Assembly (NCBI RefSeq): GCF_014898055.3
Contig: NW_023601433.1
Span: 49,037,876-49,101,875 of the forward strand
Direction: 5' to 3'
From: Talpa occidentalis
Lineage: Eukaryota > Chordata > Mammalia > Eulipotyphla > Talpidae
DNA: 64,000 nucleotides
Shown here: positions 11,944-24,285 of the stretch, piece by piece
Position numbering within the stretch: the stretch's first letter is position 1
How the letters are laid out: each line of letters opens with the position of its first letter
The notes under the pieces: generated by a model
The model's input: the letters and a program-made list of their open reading frames with translations, nothing else
What the model was told of the DNA's origin: nothing
Database searches by the model: none
Translations under genes and position numbers: made by a program

Positions 11944-12103
11944 GTATAATTTGGGTGACTACAATGGAGAGATCATGTCTGAGGTTATGGCCCAGAGACA
12001 GCCAATGAAGCCTACTTATGCCATTCCCATCATCCCTATTACAAATAGCAGTCAATTCAAACATCAGGAAGGAATGGATGTGAAGGAGTTTAAAGTGAAT
12101 AAG
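11944..12103 (+). CDS. EPC1: EPC1 coding exon, residues ~272-325
   Basis: Completes the split arginine, then reads YNLGDYNGEIMSEVMAQRQP, MKPTYAIPIIPITNSSQFKH, QEGMDVKEFKVNK. Ends on a codon boundary before GTGATA. The MAQRQPMKPTYAIPIIP stretch is EPC1 wording; EPC2 differs here. Confidence 0.97.
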
Positions 12104-14069
12104 GTGATAAAAATTTCTGTGATAATAGTAGCTGATAATTGAATGGTATTTTATTTTCAGTCCAGTGAAAAAAGAAAAAAAATAAATAAACCCTGCCATG
12201 AAATACGCTGCAAATTTTTAATGATTTTGACATATATTATGAAGAAATGCAGAAACACTAATTAAAATTTCTTTTTTTTCTAGTATATTTCCTTATAAAG
12301 GGAAGACTGTTACTTTGTATGATAATAGTAATATTTTACTAATTGTAGAATTATGAAGCATTGAAATAACTCAAACTAAATATAGAAGTCTAGGGGGAAG
12401 AATATGAAATTTTTCCTGATCAAGTTTGTCTTGTCTTTCTTGGGCACATCATTGTTTAAGTGGAAGAAAAAAATATAAGATGGGATTCAGATACCTCCTA
12501 AATAATTTATAATGTAGATAAATGGTTTAGAAATAGAAAGAAATTATTATATTACCAAATGCTTCATGAAAGTCAAGAAAAAAATTAGTGAGGGAAAATA
12601 AAAAGAGTGAAAGGGAACTAAGGGAGATTAAGGAAGGTAGTTAATTGGATAGTATCATCTTGATAACATTCATTTATGGTAAATTATTTTATGTATAAAA
12701 TTTATCATAAAACTTAAAACTCACCATACCAGTTCATTTTAGGGAATGGATGAGTCTGCCATCAATTTTGGTATCTCCTCCGTGTTAATATTATATTATG
12801 GCAGTTTTTTATTTTGATGACACAGATATTCAAACCTGAATGTACACATTGCCAGACCTGTGTGAATATAGTTTCTTCATCTTGGATTTTTTTCCTTTTA
12901 CTTAGAGCAATGCCAAGGACCATGTTCTAAAAAAACATGGACATTTCAGTTAAATAAAAAGTATTAGGGAAGGTGGGGAAGAGACTGAAGAGTTTTGTCT
13001 TTGATAATTTGGAAAAGTTATAATTAAGCTTCAAAACATTGTTTCCTTTTACCCATAGAAGAACATGATCACTAAACAAATTAATCTTGTATTTGTCTAA
13101 TGTTTTATTGTGGTTTTATGAGTCCTAAATATACCTTTAAGGTTTAATGGAATTTTTCCCATGTTCATTATTCTAAATTCATAATCCCTCTGTCTAAAAC
13201 CTTTTAGACTACTTCGTTATCCTTCAACCTTTATATTTTGAGATCAAAGTCTTTAATTGACCTGTTCTGTTCTGTACTCTATACATGCCAGAAATGTGAG
13301 CATTCACAGTTGAAAGTGCTTTTCTTAATATCTTCCAAATTAAAATAGGATTAATGGGACAGTTCCTTTTAATTGATAGTTTTGATCATAATTTAAGTTT
13401 TTGAATTCCAGATTTCATTGAATAAAATTAGGCTCTTTTGAATTATACTTTTGTAAGAAAACTAGTCTTGGATTACTGTATTCCATTTGCTCAGTTAATC
13501 TTGTCTCTATATTTTATTTTTGTGTTTCCCCATTTAATAACTTCATGTCTTTGTGATCTAAAACTACTTAAAATTCACTGCTCTAGAGAACCATTATTGT
13601 TCAGCTATTAAATTCCTGACTATTCTTTATTTTTATAATACCTGGACACCATAGTTTTATTTTCCACTATGTTATTGTCATTTGTTTCATGTACATGTAA
13701 AATTGTTTTATTTTTCCCTCATTGATTTAATTTTCTAGAATAAAGAATAGGACGCTTTTTTCTATATTCTCTTAAATTTTCATAGAAAATTTAAAAAATG
13801 ATTTGAAGTTTTATGATTTCAGAAGTTGGAGAACTTCTGCTCTTGTTGTTTACATTAATTGCACCAAAATGCCTTATTGGCATTGTATTTAGGTTCTGAG
13901 AGCATATTTCTGTTTTCACAAAGACCAACCTCTATGACTTCCAATATAAAAGTGATAAAACATGGGTCTTGTATCTTACGAGTAAAAACGAAGCAGTAAA
14001 CTTTTTACAACGTCCCCATGAAGTTTTGTCAAGCATGGTTTCTAGTTTTAATTCATGACTTTGTTACAG
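12104..14069 (+). other. EPC1: EPC1 intron, 2.0 kb, no recognisable element
   Basis: Donor GTGATA, acceptor TTTGTTACAG. I see no SINE, L1 or LTR in it, only AT-rich sequence. Confidence 0.8.
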
Positions 14070-14246
14070 CAAGATAAAGCCGATCTTATTCGACCTAAAC
14101 GTAAATATGAAAAGAAGCCCAAAGTCTTACCATCGTCTGCTGCTGCTACTCCTCAACAGACGAGTCCTGCTGCACTGCCAGTCTTTAATGCTAAAGATTT
14201 AAATCAGTATGACTTTCCCAGCTCAGATGAAGAACCTCTCTCCCAG
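14070..14246 (+). CDS. EPC1: EPC1 coding exon, residues ~326-384
   Basis: Fifty-nine complete codons: QDKADLIRPKRKYEKKPKVL, PSSAAATPQQTSPAALPVFN, AKDLNQYDFPSSDEEPLSQ. The basic RPKRKYEKKPK stretch is a candidate nuclear localisation signal. A low-complexity Ala/Ser/Pro linker and the acidic SSDEEP motif follow. The donor is GTAAAT. Confidence 0.97.
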
Positions 14247-14333
14247 GTAAATATAAGAATTTCTCTATTAATATAGAGGAGGAATGTTGACATTGAGATG
14301 TTTTGACTCACTTCATTTTTTTTTTTTTTAAAG

Positions 14334-14423
14334 GTTTTGTCCGGCTCTTCAGAGGCTGAGGAAGAGAATGATCCTGATGGTCCTTTTGCTTTCCGTAGGA
14401 AAGCAGGCTGTCATTACTATGCT
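14334..14423 (+). CDS. EPC1: EPC1 coding exon, residues ~385-414
   Basis: Thirty codons, VLSGSSEAEEENDPDGPFAF then RRKAGCHYYA, phase 0 at both ends. The acceptor is a T-rich tract followed by AAAG and the donor is GTAAGT. Intron lengths on either side are only 87 and 88 bp. Confidence 0.97.
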
Positions 14424-14511
14424 GTAAGTCTCAGCAGATTCTCTTTTAAATAACAAACTGATTGCCTTAAATAACAAAATAAAATAATTTTTTTTTTTTT
14501 TTTTTTTTAAG

Positions 14512-14660
14512 CCTCACTTAGACCAAACTGGCAACTGGCCTTGGACTAGTCCTAAAGATGGAGGATTAGGGGATGTGCGATATAGATACTGCTTAACTAC
14601 CCTCACCGTACCCCAAAGGTGTATTGGATTTGCACGAAGAAGGGTTGGGCGTGGTGGAAG
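14512..14660 (+). CDS. EPC1: EPC1 coding exon, residues ~415-464
   Basis: Reads PHLDQTGNWPWTSPKDGGLG, DVRYRYCLTTLTVPQRCIGF, ARRRVGRGG and two bases of an arginine codon. The RYCLTTLTVPQRCIGFARRR segment is one of the most conserved blocks of EPC1/EPC2. The acceptor follows a poly(T) tract of about 18. The donor is GTATGT. Confidence 0.97.
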
Positions 14661-14871
14661 GTATGTTAATTCTGTATTCCCTAACAGGAATATTTTAGAC
14701 AATAGGGTAATCTATCATGAAATAATCTTTCTAAATAGCATATTTTTCCCATTTGCTATTCTTTACTGATTTTTTTTCCTTTAACTGAAGTAATCTGCCA
14801 CTTTGCTACCTGTTTCTTACACAATCATTGCTTTTAATGTAACTAATGGGTTATTAAAAATTTTGCTTTTC

Positions 14872-15154
14872 GGGCCTCCCCTGGTGGCGCAGGCGGTTGA
14901 GCGCCACGCTGTGAAGCTGTCCGCAGCCTCTGCAGTGTTGGTTCAATTCCCAGCCAGCTAGGGAGAAGCCCACATGGCACGGCAGACCTCTCCTGTCTTG
15001 CCTGCTGCTCCCCTCAGCAGTGTATTTCAGTCAGTCTGCCTGTTCTGCTCCCCACTCTGGCCTTGGTGAATCCTTTCAACCTCCCACGCATCTGTCCTGT
15101 ACCCTGGTTCTTGTATAAATAAATAAATCTTTTTAAAAATTAAAAAAAAAAAAG
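14872..15154 (+). mobile_element. tRNA-derived SINE, intermediate subfamily, plus strand
   Basis: Full-length head GGGCCTCCCCTGGTGGCGCA and tail GTATAAATAAATAAATCTTT with an A-rich end. The target-site duplication is not clear. Confidence 0.9.
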
Positions 15155-16398
15155 AATTTCAGTTTAAAAAAAAACTTGATTTTTGTCCCAAGATTGAATA
15201 ATTCTTATATCTCATAGATAGAATTTGGAGAAAAGGTAGCTTATGAAAACAAGTGTAAATAATTATTGCATAAATTAAGTTTTAAACTGCAGAGTTGGGG
15301 TCAGGAGGTCTGGGAGATATTGGAAAAAATGATCACAATAGGCCGAGAAATGTCACATAACTTATGTACTCAGTTGTCTAACTCATCAGTGATCCATGCA
15401 TGACCTGATCTTGACATCTGTTTGTCAGGGATTAATTAATCGCTCTTCTTCCTTTGTTTAAATCTGATGGAATGCCTTCATACTTCAGATTCCTTTATGT
15501 GAGAAGTTGTGTGAGGGGAGGGAAGGCATTACAGATTATGTAATATTGAAGAAAAGGTGTATGTGCATGTATTATATGGGGGAAAAAAACATGAAACAAC
15601 ATCAGGTGGCTTCAGGAAAAAATCTGAGTATAATTTATGATAAGTTACTATCTTGCACATCCATTTCTTTCATTTTTGAATCTTCATTGTGATTTTTTTT
15701 AATCACTTAATCTTAGAATTATGTGGGCACTAAAATATATTTTATTTAGGGCCTTTTCCTATAATTTTGTTGGCATTGGTAGAGATAAATTCTGTTTTGG
15801 CTGTATTTTATTCCAGGCTAGTATTAATAGTATTTTAGGATGGAGTCGTTTATAAATTGATATAAATAATAAAAATACAACAAACAAGGATATAAAATAA
15901 TGGTACCTCATTAAAAATAAAAAGTAAACAGCAAGTTGTACACCTTAAATATATATAACCCTTATCTGTTAATTATAAGTCAGTAAAGCTTTAAAATAAA
16001 TAATTAAAATACATCTTCTAGAGTAATGGGTCAAAATTTTTTTTGTAAATTGTCTTTGGTAAGTTACTAGTATAAAATATCCTATGAGTATATCATTTTT
16101 ACTTCTTTTCTCCTCCCACCACCACTATCCAAAAAGGATGAAGTTTTTACTTAAAAAAGAGAATAAATATTTTAGCAACATTTTATTAAGTATTTTGGTT
16201 CTTTGTAATGGACATGAAAATCTTTGGTTGAAAGTACTCTCATATGTTATCAGTAACTTATATTGAAAGGCCAGCCCATAGAACTTTCAAAAACTCTTGC
16301 TGTTGCAAAATGAATCATGTAACTTGTTCTTTAAAGTCTGTTCTCTTTTTTTAATAAAATTGCATAACATAAAAGAAAAATTTTATCAGAAATTGAAA

Positions 16399-16666
16399 AA
16401 AAAATTTTAAAGATTTTATTTATTTATGCACATAAGAGCTGGGGTACAGGCCAGAGGCGTGGGTGCGGGGCGGTGAGAGAATTCATCAGAGACAGAGTGG
16501 GGAGCCGAACAGGCCAATCAACTGCAATAAACTGCTGAGGGGAGCAGCAGGCTAGATAGGAGAGGTCTGCTGCGCCATGTGGGTCACCTCCCTGGCGGGG
16601 GATCAAACTCTAGCTGCAGAGCTTGATAGTGCTGAGACTTTAACCCCTTGCGCCACCAGGGAAGCC
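16399..16666 (-). mobile_element. tRNA-derived SINE (GGTTAAG subfamily), minus strand
   Basis: A TTAAAGATTTTATTTATTTATGC tail complement is on the left and the inverted head GCGCCACCAGGGAAGCC on the right. It ends 155 bp before the exon at 16822. Confidence 0.88.
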
Positions 16667-16821
16667 AAAAATTGAGATTTTAACATAGAGAGTAAGATAC
16701 TGCAATAATCGAATTTAAAGAATATTCAGTATGTGATGACGTTTGGGAAGTTGTGGGAAGAAAAAAAACCTTTCTATCTAATATCTGAATAACAACATGT
16801 TTCCTGCTTTATTTTTACTAG

Positions 16822-17174
16822 GGTCTTACTGGACAGAGCTCACTCAGACTATGACAGTATGTTTCGCCATCTGGATTTGGAAATGCTTTCCTCACCACAA
16901 CATTCTCCAGTCAATCAATTTGCCAATACCTCAGAAACAAATACCTCGGACAAATCTTTCTCTAAAGACCTCAGTCAGATACTAGTCAATATCAAATCAT
17001 GTAGATGGCGGCATTTTAGGCCTCGGACACCATCCCTACATGACAGTGACAATGATGAACTCTCCTGTAGAAAATTATATAAGAGTATAAATCGGACAGG
17101 AACAGCACAACCTGGGACCCAGACATGCAGTACCTCCACGCAAAGTAAAAGTAGCAGTGGTTCAGCACACTTTG
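16822..17174 (+). CDS. EPC1: EPC1 coding exon, residues ~464-582 (largest internal exon but one)
   Basis: Completes the split arginine, then reads VLLDRAHSDYDSMFRHLDLE, MLSSPQHSPVNQFANTSETN, TSDKSFSKDLSQILVNIKSC, RWRHFRPRTPSLHDSDNDEL, SCRKLYKSINRTGTAQPGTQ and TCSTSTQSKSSSGSAHF. It ends one base into an alanine codon before GTATGT. Serine/threonine-rich, largely disordered sequence surrounds the conserved ILVNIKSCRWRHFRPRTPSL block. Confidence 0.97.
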
Positions 17175-20100
17175 GTATGTTTGTTCATTGTGATGTCAGC
17201 TTCATCAAGTTTTTGAATATGTGGTCTATTATATTTCTGTATTCCTAGCATGGGAATATTTTAGCAGTAGGGTATTTTAGATCATTAAAAGTCCTTTTCA
17301 CTCAAAATAGCTTTTAAAAAAAGACCTAGTTTTAAGTCTTTATTTGAATCATGTTGCTGTAGTTATTAAAATGTGTGTCTTCATTTAAACATACCCTTAT
17401 GCAAACATTGTTTATTACTATTTAATGTATGGCATTTGTTTCCTGGATGCACTGTGCAACCAGAAGATTCAGCAGTTACATTTTGAGATAATATGAAAAG
17501 AAAATAAACCATAAATTTTACTGCTTTATGCTTAGACACTTCTAGTTTTTTTATCTAGCCTGCTGAAAAGTAGACCAGCAAGTCTATAGATAGGCAAAAA
17601 AAAAAAAAGCATGTACTGACACAGTAGTAATTCAGACTAGGAAGGCTTATTTTAATAATTTTGGAAATACTTTCAGGTAATACCTCGCTTTATGACTACA
17701 TTGTGAAATGCATCTAAAATAAATGTTACCTACTTAAAATATTGCTAAAATTATTTCAAGCTTAAAGCATAAAATTGTGTTATTGGAGGCATATAGATTA
17801 TAGGAATTCACTTTAAAACATTGTTACTACAGGGTTACTACAGATTTTTGTGATGGTAATTCAAATACAGATTTTGAAAGGACTATAACAGTGTTTGTTA
17901 TGTTTCCCTAATTACCTGATGGGGCTACAGTTAATCCTTCTAATAAATATGAAAGTGTGCTTTTTTTTCCCCTAAAAACTTCCAGGAAAAGTTCCATAAA
18001 TTAATTAACTTTATGTTCATAAAAAAACACTTAGTAAAATGGAAGTCTTTCAGCTCATAAGGAAAATAATCACATTTCAGAAATCAACTGAAGATATTCT
18101 AAATACATTCTAAGAACTAACAGATTATTTATAATACCATTAATTTCAGACTCTAAACATGAAGAATCAGTTTCTCTCTGCTTTCAAAATCTTAAAAATC
18201 AAAATGAATTTTTCATTATGATAGAGGGCTCAGATCTAGTGTGAGTGTAGAGATTTGTAAAGCATTAATTTGTAGAGTTTTCCCTGATAAAGATTTTTAA
18301 GATGTATAAAATAATGAGAATTCTTGAGTATTGTTGCATCAGTCTTATCTAAACCCCTGATGTGGAGAAGTTGAAGTGTATAACTATTCTAAGGAGATCT
18401 TATAATGATCTTTTTAATGTAAATTGTTCGGCTATACTGCTTAAGTTATTTTTGATATTGTGAAATTTCCTTGTGTTTGCCAAAGATATTAAAAGGTGAA
18501 CATTGAACAGTACTACTACCAAAAGCTTGACTTTTGGTAATCATTTGTTAAACTGTAATTTTCCTTTTAATTGTTATTTTCCCCATATATGTTATACAAC
18601 TTAAAAAAAGTATCAACTTTTCTTCTGTTGCAAGCAATTGTTAATCATTTTAAATTTTTCCTTAAATTGCACTAGACTTTTTTGTAAACTTAGAGAATAG
18701 TTGTCTATAGATTTCTATAGGTTAATGTTTTACTCTCATATTTGTGAATGTTTCACAAATCCAAAGCTTTCTCTGTGTACTCTAAAAATGTATTACAGTG
18801 GAGTCATATCTTATGTAATTTATCTTAAATGAATTCAACTAGAGGCTTCTGGAAAAAAAATTAAAATTTGATAGTTCAAATGTTATATAGGATTCTAACT
18901 GCAATTCTAAAAGAATGTCTTCCCCAGAGTGGGCTACTCTGGAAATGAGAAAAAAGAATCTCTTGTTCCTCTGGCAGAGTTCATGCCTGCATTGCCACTT
19001 AACTCATAAGTTAAGCATCTCATTTTGGTCAGTGTAATTGTAATATTTAAGGGTTTTTTTTCCGTAACGCATGACCCCAAATGCAAACAAGACTACTTCA
19101 TCTGGTATTCAATCAAAGGACTTGTCCAATGCCAGAGGAATAACTGGTTGTGTGGGGCTTATTGAAAGAAATGGGTCCTGATTGTGCAACATACTAAAGT
19201 AATTTTCAAGGCTTAGTTTTTACCATACTAATATTGCATTAGAACCTACCCATTGTTTGGGATAATACTTAGATGATAATGCTTGCCTGCTCCTAAACCA
19301 AATCTGTGAGTTTTGATTTAGCCATTTTGGTTATTGGATTGTTGTTTTAAATATTAATGTATATACTTGTGCTGTGACAGTGATGCGCTCTGGATTGATA
19401 TTTCCTCTTTCTAAATAATCATCTATAAGGGTATGTTCTCATTTTCAAATAGGAAAAACTAAATTAGGCTATCATGACCCCATAGTAAAGGGAGTGCTTT
19501 AACACACTAACTTTTGTGTCTCTGTTTCTACTGCTTAGAATCTTTTTAGCCTGCTTCTTCCCAGTCTTGGCCATTTTGCTTACTTTTGTGACCAAATCAG
19601 TAGCCAGGTTAGTCAGGTACTAAAGTACTGGGTCCCCCGGATACTATACAGAAGGATAACACAATGTTGAGGAACCTGGTAAGACTTACTATATGTTAAG
19701 TGTATTCAGAATTTCTAGAACTAGATTTTTAGTACTTAAGGATAAATTACGTATTTTTTAAACTAGTTATTATGTGATTTGGACAGTTTCCAAATACAGT
19801 TTTTTAGTGTTTTTCTTTTGATCTATAAAAAGCACCGTTGAAGATTTGATGTGTGTTCAGTGACTTAAGTATTCATCTATATGTCTTTTTGAGTTTAGGG
19901 GTATCAGGTGGCAGAATTAATACCTTTTTTCATAATTAGAATATACTATATATAAATCAGTAAGACTGGAAATAGAAAATGATTTTAAAACTACAATCAT
20001 ATGTTCAGGATTTGAATTCTTCATTCCAATAAAATTTTATGAGCTTTCTCTTTTTTCTGAGCTCCCACATCAGCACTGAAGATTTGGCTTATCATCTAAG

Positions 20101-20878
20101 TTGAACAGGGAATATGTATCAGGTGGAATGAGATGGTCTAAGTCTCAATCACTATAGCTTACTTAACTTAGTGCAATTTACTTCAGTTTGTAATTTTAAT
20201 CGTTTAAATCTTAATGTAGGATTTTAATCTTACTATAGGAGAACTCTAGATTTGAGCATTTAATTTTTTTTTATAAACACTAATTTTGTAATCTGTAGGA
20301 CCCTTAATATTTATCCATATGCTTTTCAAATTCAGATACACCCTCAGCGGAGTCTGAAATGGCACCCTTAGTAAAATACATTAATAGTTTAACAGTGGTA
20401 TAATGAAGTTTAGGAATATTCACACTTAGTGGAACATTTGATTGCAAATAATCTCATATTTGAGTCATTCTCAGTCAGATGAATTCAGGTTCAGTCAATG
20501 TTTTGCTACCAAATGAATTCCAACAGACTTGTGTTTTCAAATTGGATTTTTGGATGGCAAGTTAGTGCTTATAAACTTCAAAACTATCTAATCAAGCCTA
20601 CTGATAAAGGGATCATACTTTAATAGCTGTCTGGGGCATTTCATTTTATATTCCTTTAACGTTACCTTTTTTTTCCTGTGTTAAAATAATTTCCTGTCTT
20701 TGTACTGCTCAAAGAAATTTCTAAATGAGGGATGTCTTTTAAAATGGTGGTTTGGTTTGCTTTGTTTTTTTATAAAACAATGTACATTTTGGTAATCTAG
20801 ACTCCATCTTCTCAAACTGAACTTTCAAATTGTTTATTATAATTTTCCTAAGTACCTGTCATCCTTCCCACCCCCACT

Positions 20879-21067
20879 TCCCAGCCAGGGAGCTAAGCAA
20901 CATAGCGCTGCAGACCTCTCCTGTCTCGCCCACTGCTCCCCTCAGCAGTGTATTTCAGCCGATCCACCTGTTCTGCTCCCCACTCTGTCTCTGGTGCATC
21001 CATTCACCCCCCACACCTCTGGCCTATCCCCCAGTTCTTGTATGCATAAATAAATCTTTTTAAAAAA
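20879..21067 (+). mobile_element. 5'-truncated tRNA-derived SINE, plus strand
   Basis: Only the 3' part remains, from CCCAGCCAGGGAGC through GCAGACCTCTCCTGTCTC to the TATGCATAAATAAATCTTTT tail. The tRNA-like promoter head is absent. Confidence 0.88.
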
Positions 21068-21504
21068 ATGATTTCCTTCCCCAGAGAGTTGTTAGAAGCT
21101 ACCAAAAGTTTATAGTTCTGTAAAATTATTCTTACTCTAGATTTGGTCCTTGGTCCATCAAACCATCCTACCCATTTTTGTGTAAATTGCAAACTTCACT
21201 ACCACACTGTGTCTGGAAGTGGGCATACAACCTAAAAACTTTCTACCTTGATAGAGATTTAGAGAAATTAGGGTTATTTTGTGTATTTCCATTTCGCATC
21301 TGGTTAGACTTTGAATTATAATGGCTTTCCAAAATCGTGGGGTTCAATATAAATATGAAACCCAGGTCAAATTGTATTTGCCTTAATTTACTATCTTTAT
21401 CCACACTTACTACTCATTCACGTAGCCTTTTGATTATAATTTTATTTTTCAGGTGATATATAAAAATCTTAGTACCTCACAGCTGAAAAAAATCTTAATG
21501 ATCA

Positions 21505-21640
21505 CCTCATTTAATTTCTTTCATATTTTAGATGAACATACTGAATCCCAAATGGTTAAGTGACTTGATCAGGAATACTCAAGTTACAGTATTGTTAAGA
21601 ACTAAAAAGATCAAGATCTCTTGCCCCCTAGACTCATAGT
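21505..21640 (+). mobile_element. MIR-like ancient SINE fossil
   Basis: Contains the degraded core pattern 'TTTTAGATGAACATACTGAA ... AAATGGTTAAGTGACTTG', which resembles the MIR 'gaggaaactgaggc...ttaagtaacttgcc' stretch. Heavily diverged. Confidence 0.5.
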
Positions 21641-21896
21641 TTTTACTACCATAACTTCCAACTTATATGTAGCTGTATACATTTCTTCTAGGTTTACAAA
21701 AAAATGTCCAGAGAAAATTTCATATCTACATTATAGAAATATCCAAGAATAGATTAATATAGCGATGCAAAGTCTTTGTGCATTAATGAGCTAAGATGTT
21801 GCTTGCATTTGTTTCCTAAATATTCTGAGAAAGTTAACTGGCTAAAAACTGAAAGTAATAAGACCATCAGAAACCAAAGATTAAAATGTTGATGTA

Positions 21897-22163
21897 GGGG
21901 CTCCCCAGTGGCACAGTGGTTGAGTGCAGCGCTGTGAAGCTGTCCGCAGCCTCTGCAGTGCAGGTTCGATTCCCAACTGGCCAGGGAGATACCCACATGG
22001 TGCGGCAGACCTCTTGTCTTGCCCGCTGCTCCCCTCAGCAGTGTTTTCAGTCCATCTGCCTGTTCTGTTCCCCGCTCTGTCTCTGATGAATTCTCTCACC
22101 CTCCCACGCCTTTGGCCAGTACCCCAGTTCTTGTATAAGTAAATAAATCTTTATAAAAAATAA
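21897..22163 (+). mobile_element. tRNA-derived SINE, intermediate subfamily, plus strand
   Basis: Full length and flanked by a perfect 14-bp duplication AAAATGTTGATGTA at 21883-21896 and 22164-22177. The head begins GGGGCTCCCCAGTGGC and the tail is TTGTATAAGTAAATAAATC. Confidence 0.93.
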
Positions 22164-24003
22164 AAAATGTTGATGTAAATAAGGCAAAAATATTTGGGCC
22201 TTTATTCAAAATGATTTCCAGTTTATTGTTATTAAATTTTTTTAATTATGAAACACTACCAAGTTCTATGAAAGAATATTTTTTCCTTATAAATGGAGAG
22301 TTTATGTAGGTCTTCAGTAATGCTAAATTACTGCTTTTCTAATTATGTCATGATCTGATATCCAGAATTATCCTTTCCTAAAGTAATTTGCTGAGCAGCT
22401 CCTACTAGAAAATTCAAGACTTAGCAAATTATAGTGTAAATTTCAAAAAAAAAATAGCAAAACTACCTAGTAAATTAAGGACTTTTTAATTTTAACAGTT
22501 ACATTTTATGATTTTTTTATAAATGTAAGAAAATTACATTTATTGTGAACAGCATTAATTTTTGTAGATTTTCAAGTTCTAATACAGCACTTTTTATTAT
22601 CTTGGAATTAAGTTGACAGAAAGTTTTGTATAATTATTTAGTGCTTATCTTATCAGTAAAAGTCTTCCCTGTAAAATTCAAATCTTAATTTGCAAACATT
22701 AAATAGGAATAGAAAATCATGGGGAAAATACAGATTTGTAATACATACAAAATAAGTAGAATTTTTTCCAATGAGAGTGTTCTATTGCCTTTGTAGCCCA
22801 AGAACTTAGTTTCTCAAATATAAAAAGCTTGTATAAGCACTGATAACTTTTGAATATTATTTAGTGATTTTCTCATGCATTCAAAGTGTAGTAGAATATC
22901 TCCCTAAACATTTTGTAGTTATGCCAGGCAGAAGCTGTATGCTGGAGATAGATGCTTAATTAGTTATGAGAATTATGAAACTTGATGAGGTGATATTCGA
23001 TCTATATTATCAAAATGTAGTTAAAGACAACAACAAATAGGTGACCATAATCTCAAAATATTAAACTTCAGAGTGAGGAGATTGCATGATGTAGATTCCC
23101 TGACACCCAGGGATGCATGATAACCCTTTCTTTTTGTTTTGAAATAGTTCTTACCCAAACACCACAGGCTTCTTAAAGAAGCCTTTAAAGTCAGATGTTG
23201 TGATTGTATGTGCTTTTTTTTCCTTTTTTTAATTGGCAAAAGAAGAAAAAGGTTTCCTTTTTTAAAAACTGCACACACTTTTTGGGGGGTAATAAATGAA
23301 CATTTTTTTGTTTGTTTTTTTTAGAACTGAGCTCTCCATAGACAAACATAAGTAGCATAACACAGTGTCTTTCCTCAGACATCATTCTGTACAGTAAATC
23401 AACATAAACAACTCCGTTCTTATTGACTGGATTTTTTCCAGGTGGGTTAATTGGGTGGGGAAAATTAATCTTAACATTTGGAACCTCTTTTCTTCCTGTT
23501 GAACTTTAAGGATGGATACTTTAAAAATAAAATACAGAAATTAATAGACAACAACCCTATATTTTATGTAGAGGAAATGTTTGAATTGATTGAAATTAGA
23601 AAATATGTAGAACAGTTAGTATTTATACACAGAACTGTTAGGAATCATCTGAATGCATATGAGTAACCTGGAAACCAAATAATAATTATCAGATTTCTTC
23701 TCAGTATCAGTGCAAAGTTGACTTCCAAATAATGTGGATTTTAAAAGCTGGTGTTACTTTTTTACACCATCTAGCACAAGTGTCACAGCTTTACACAAAT
23801 TATGGTTCTAAAACCTTGGAAAGTAAGCAGTTCTCTTTCTGTGTTTAACTGGGGAAGTTTAATTTTGTTTTTCTTTGAACTCAAGCCACTCTTTTTAAAT
23901 ATGGTTGGAAAAAGGCTGAAATTTTAATTTGGACGTGATCTTTGACAGGATCATGAACTTTTGTCAAATGCTTTAATTTTGCACAAATATTTTTAATGCT
24001 CAT

Positions 24004-24054
24004 AGATGTGAATGATATCTATGCATTGTAAGATGTGAATGATATCTATGCATT
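24004..24054 (+). repeat. 27-bp-period tandem duplication next to an EPC1 acceptor
   Basis: The 24-base unit AGATGTGAATGATATCTATG+CATT occurs at 24004-24027 and 24031-24054. The second copy ends 32 bases before the exon at 24087, in the usual branch-point zone. Confidence 0.93.
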
Positions 24055-24086
24055 TTTATAAAGTGATTTCTTCATTTTATGTTCAG

Positions 24087-24205
24087 CATTTACAGCCGAA
24101 CAATACCAGCAACATCAACAGCAACTGGCACTAATGCAGAAACAGCAGCTTGCACAAATTCAGCAACAGCAAGCAAATAGTAATTCCTCCACCAACACTT
24201 CACAG
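24087..24205 (+). CDS. EPC1: EPC1 coding exon, residues ~582-621 (glutamine-rich)
   Basis: Completes the split alanine and reads FTAEQYQQHQQQLALMQKQQ, LAQIQQQQANSNSSTNTSQ, ending on a codon boundary before GTGAGG. A glutamine-rich, probably helical segment opens the conserved C-terminal domain (Pfam E_Pc_C). The CAG/CAA mixture makes repeat expansion unlikely. Confidence 0.97.
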
Positions 24206-24285
24206 GTGAGGGATTTGTCTGTCTTATGATTATCCCTCATTGTTTCCCACCAGAGTTCATCTCTAATTACCAACTGTTGTCATAG

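Larger units (their letters stand above)
14661..16821 (+). other. EPC1: EPC1 intron carrying an inverted SINE pair
   Basis: Bounded by GTATGT and TTTTTACTAG. It contains a plus SINE (14872-15154) and a minus SINE (16399-16666). The 15160-16390 interval between them holds nothing I recognise. Confidence 0.85.
17175..24086 (+). other. EPC1: EPC1 intron, 6.9 kb, mostly repeat-poor
   Basis: Donor GTATGT, acceptor TTATGTTCAG. The interval 17.2-20.87 kb is almost free of recognisable repeats. Further on are a truncated SINE (20879-21067), a MIR-like fossil (21505-21640), a full-length SINE (21897-22163) and a tandem duplication (24004-24054). The 22,180-24,000 interval shows nothing recognisable. 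Confidence 0.85.

Noticed and set aside
23478..23666. 62-codon frame in the EPC1 intron as an extra exon
   Set aside because: Not in EPC1 as known, AT-driven codon use, and the flanking EPC1 exons already join in frame across it.
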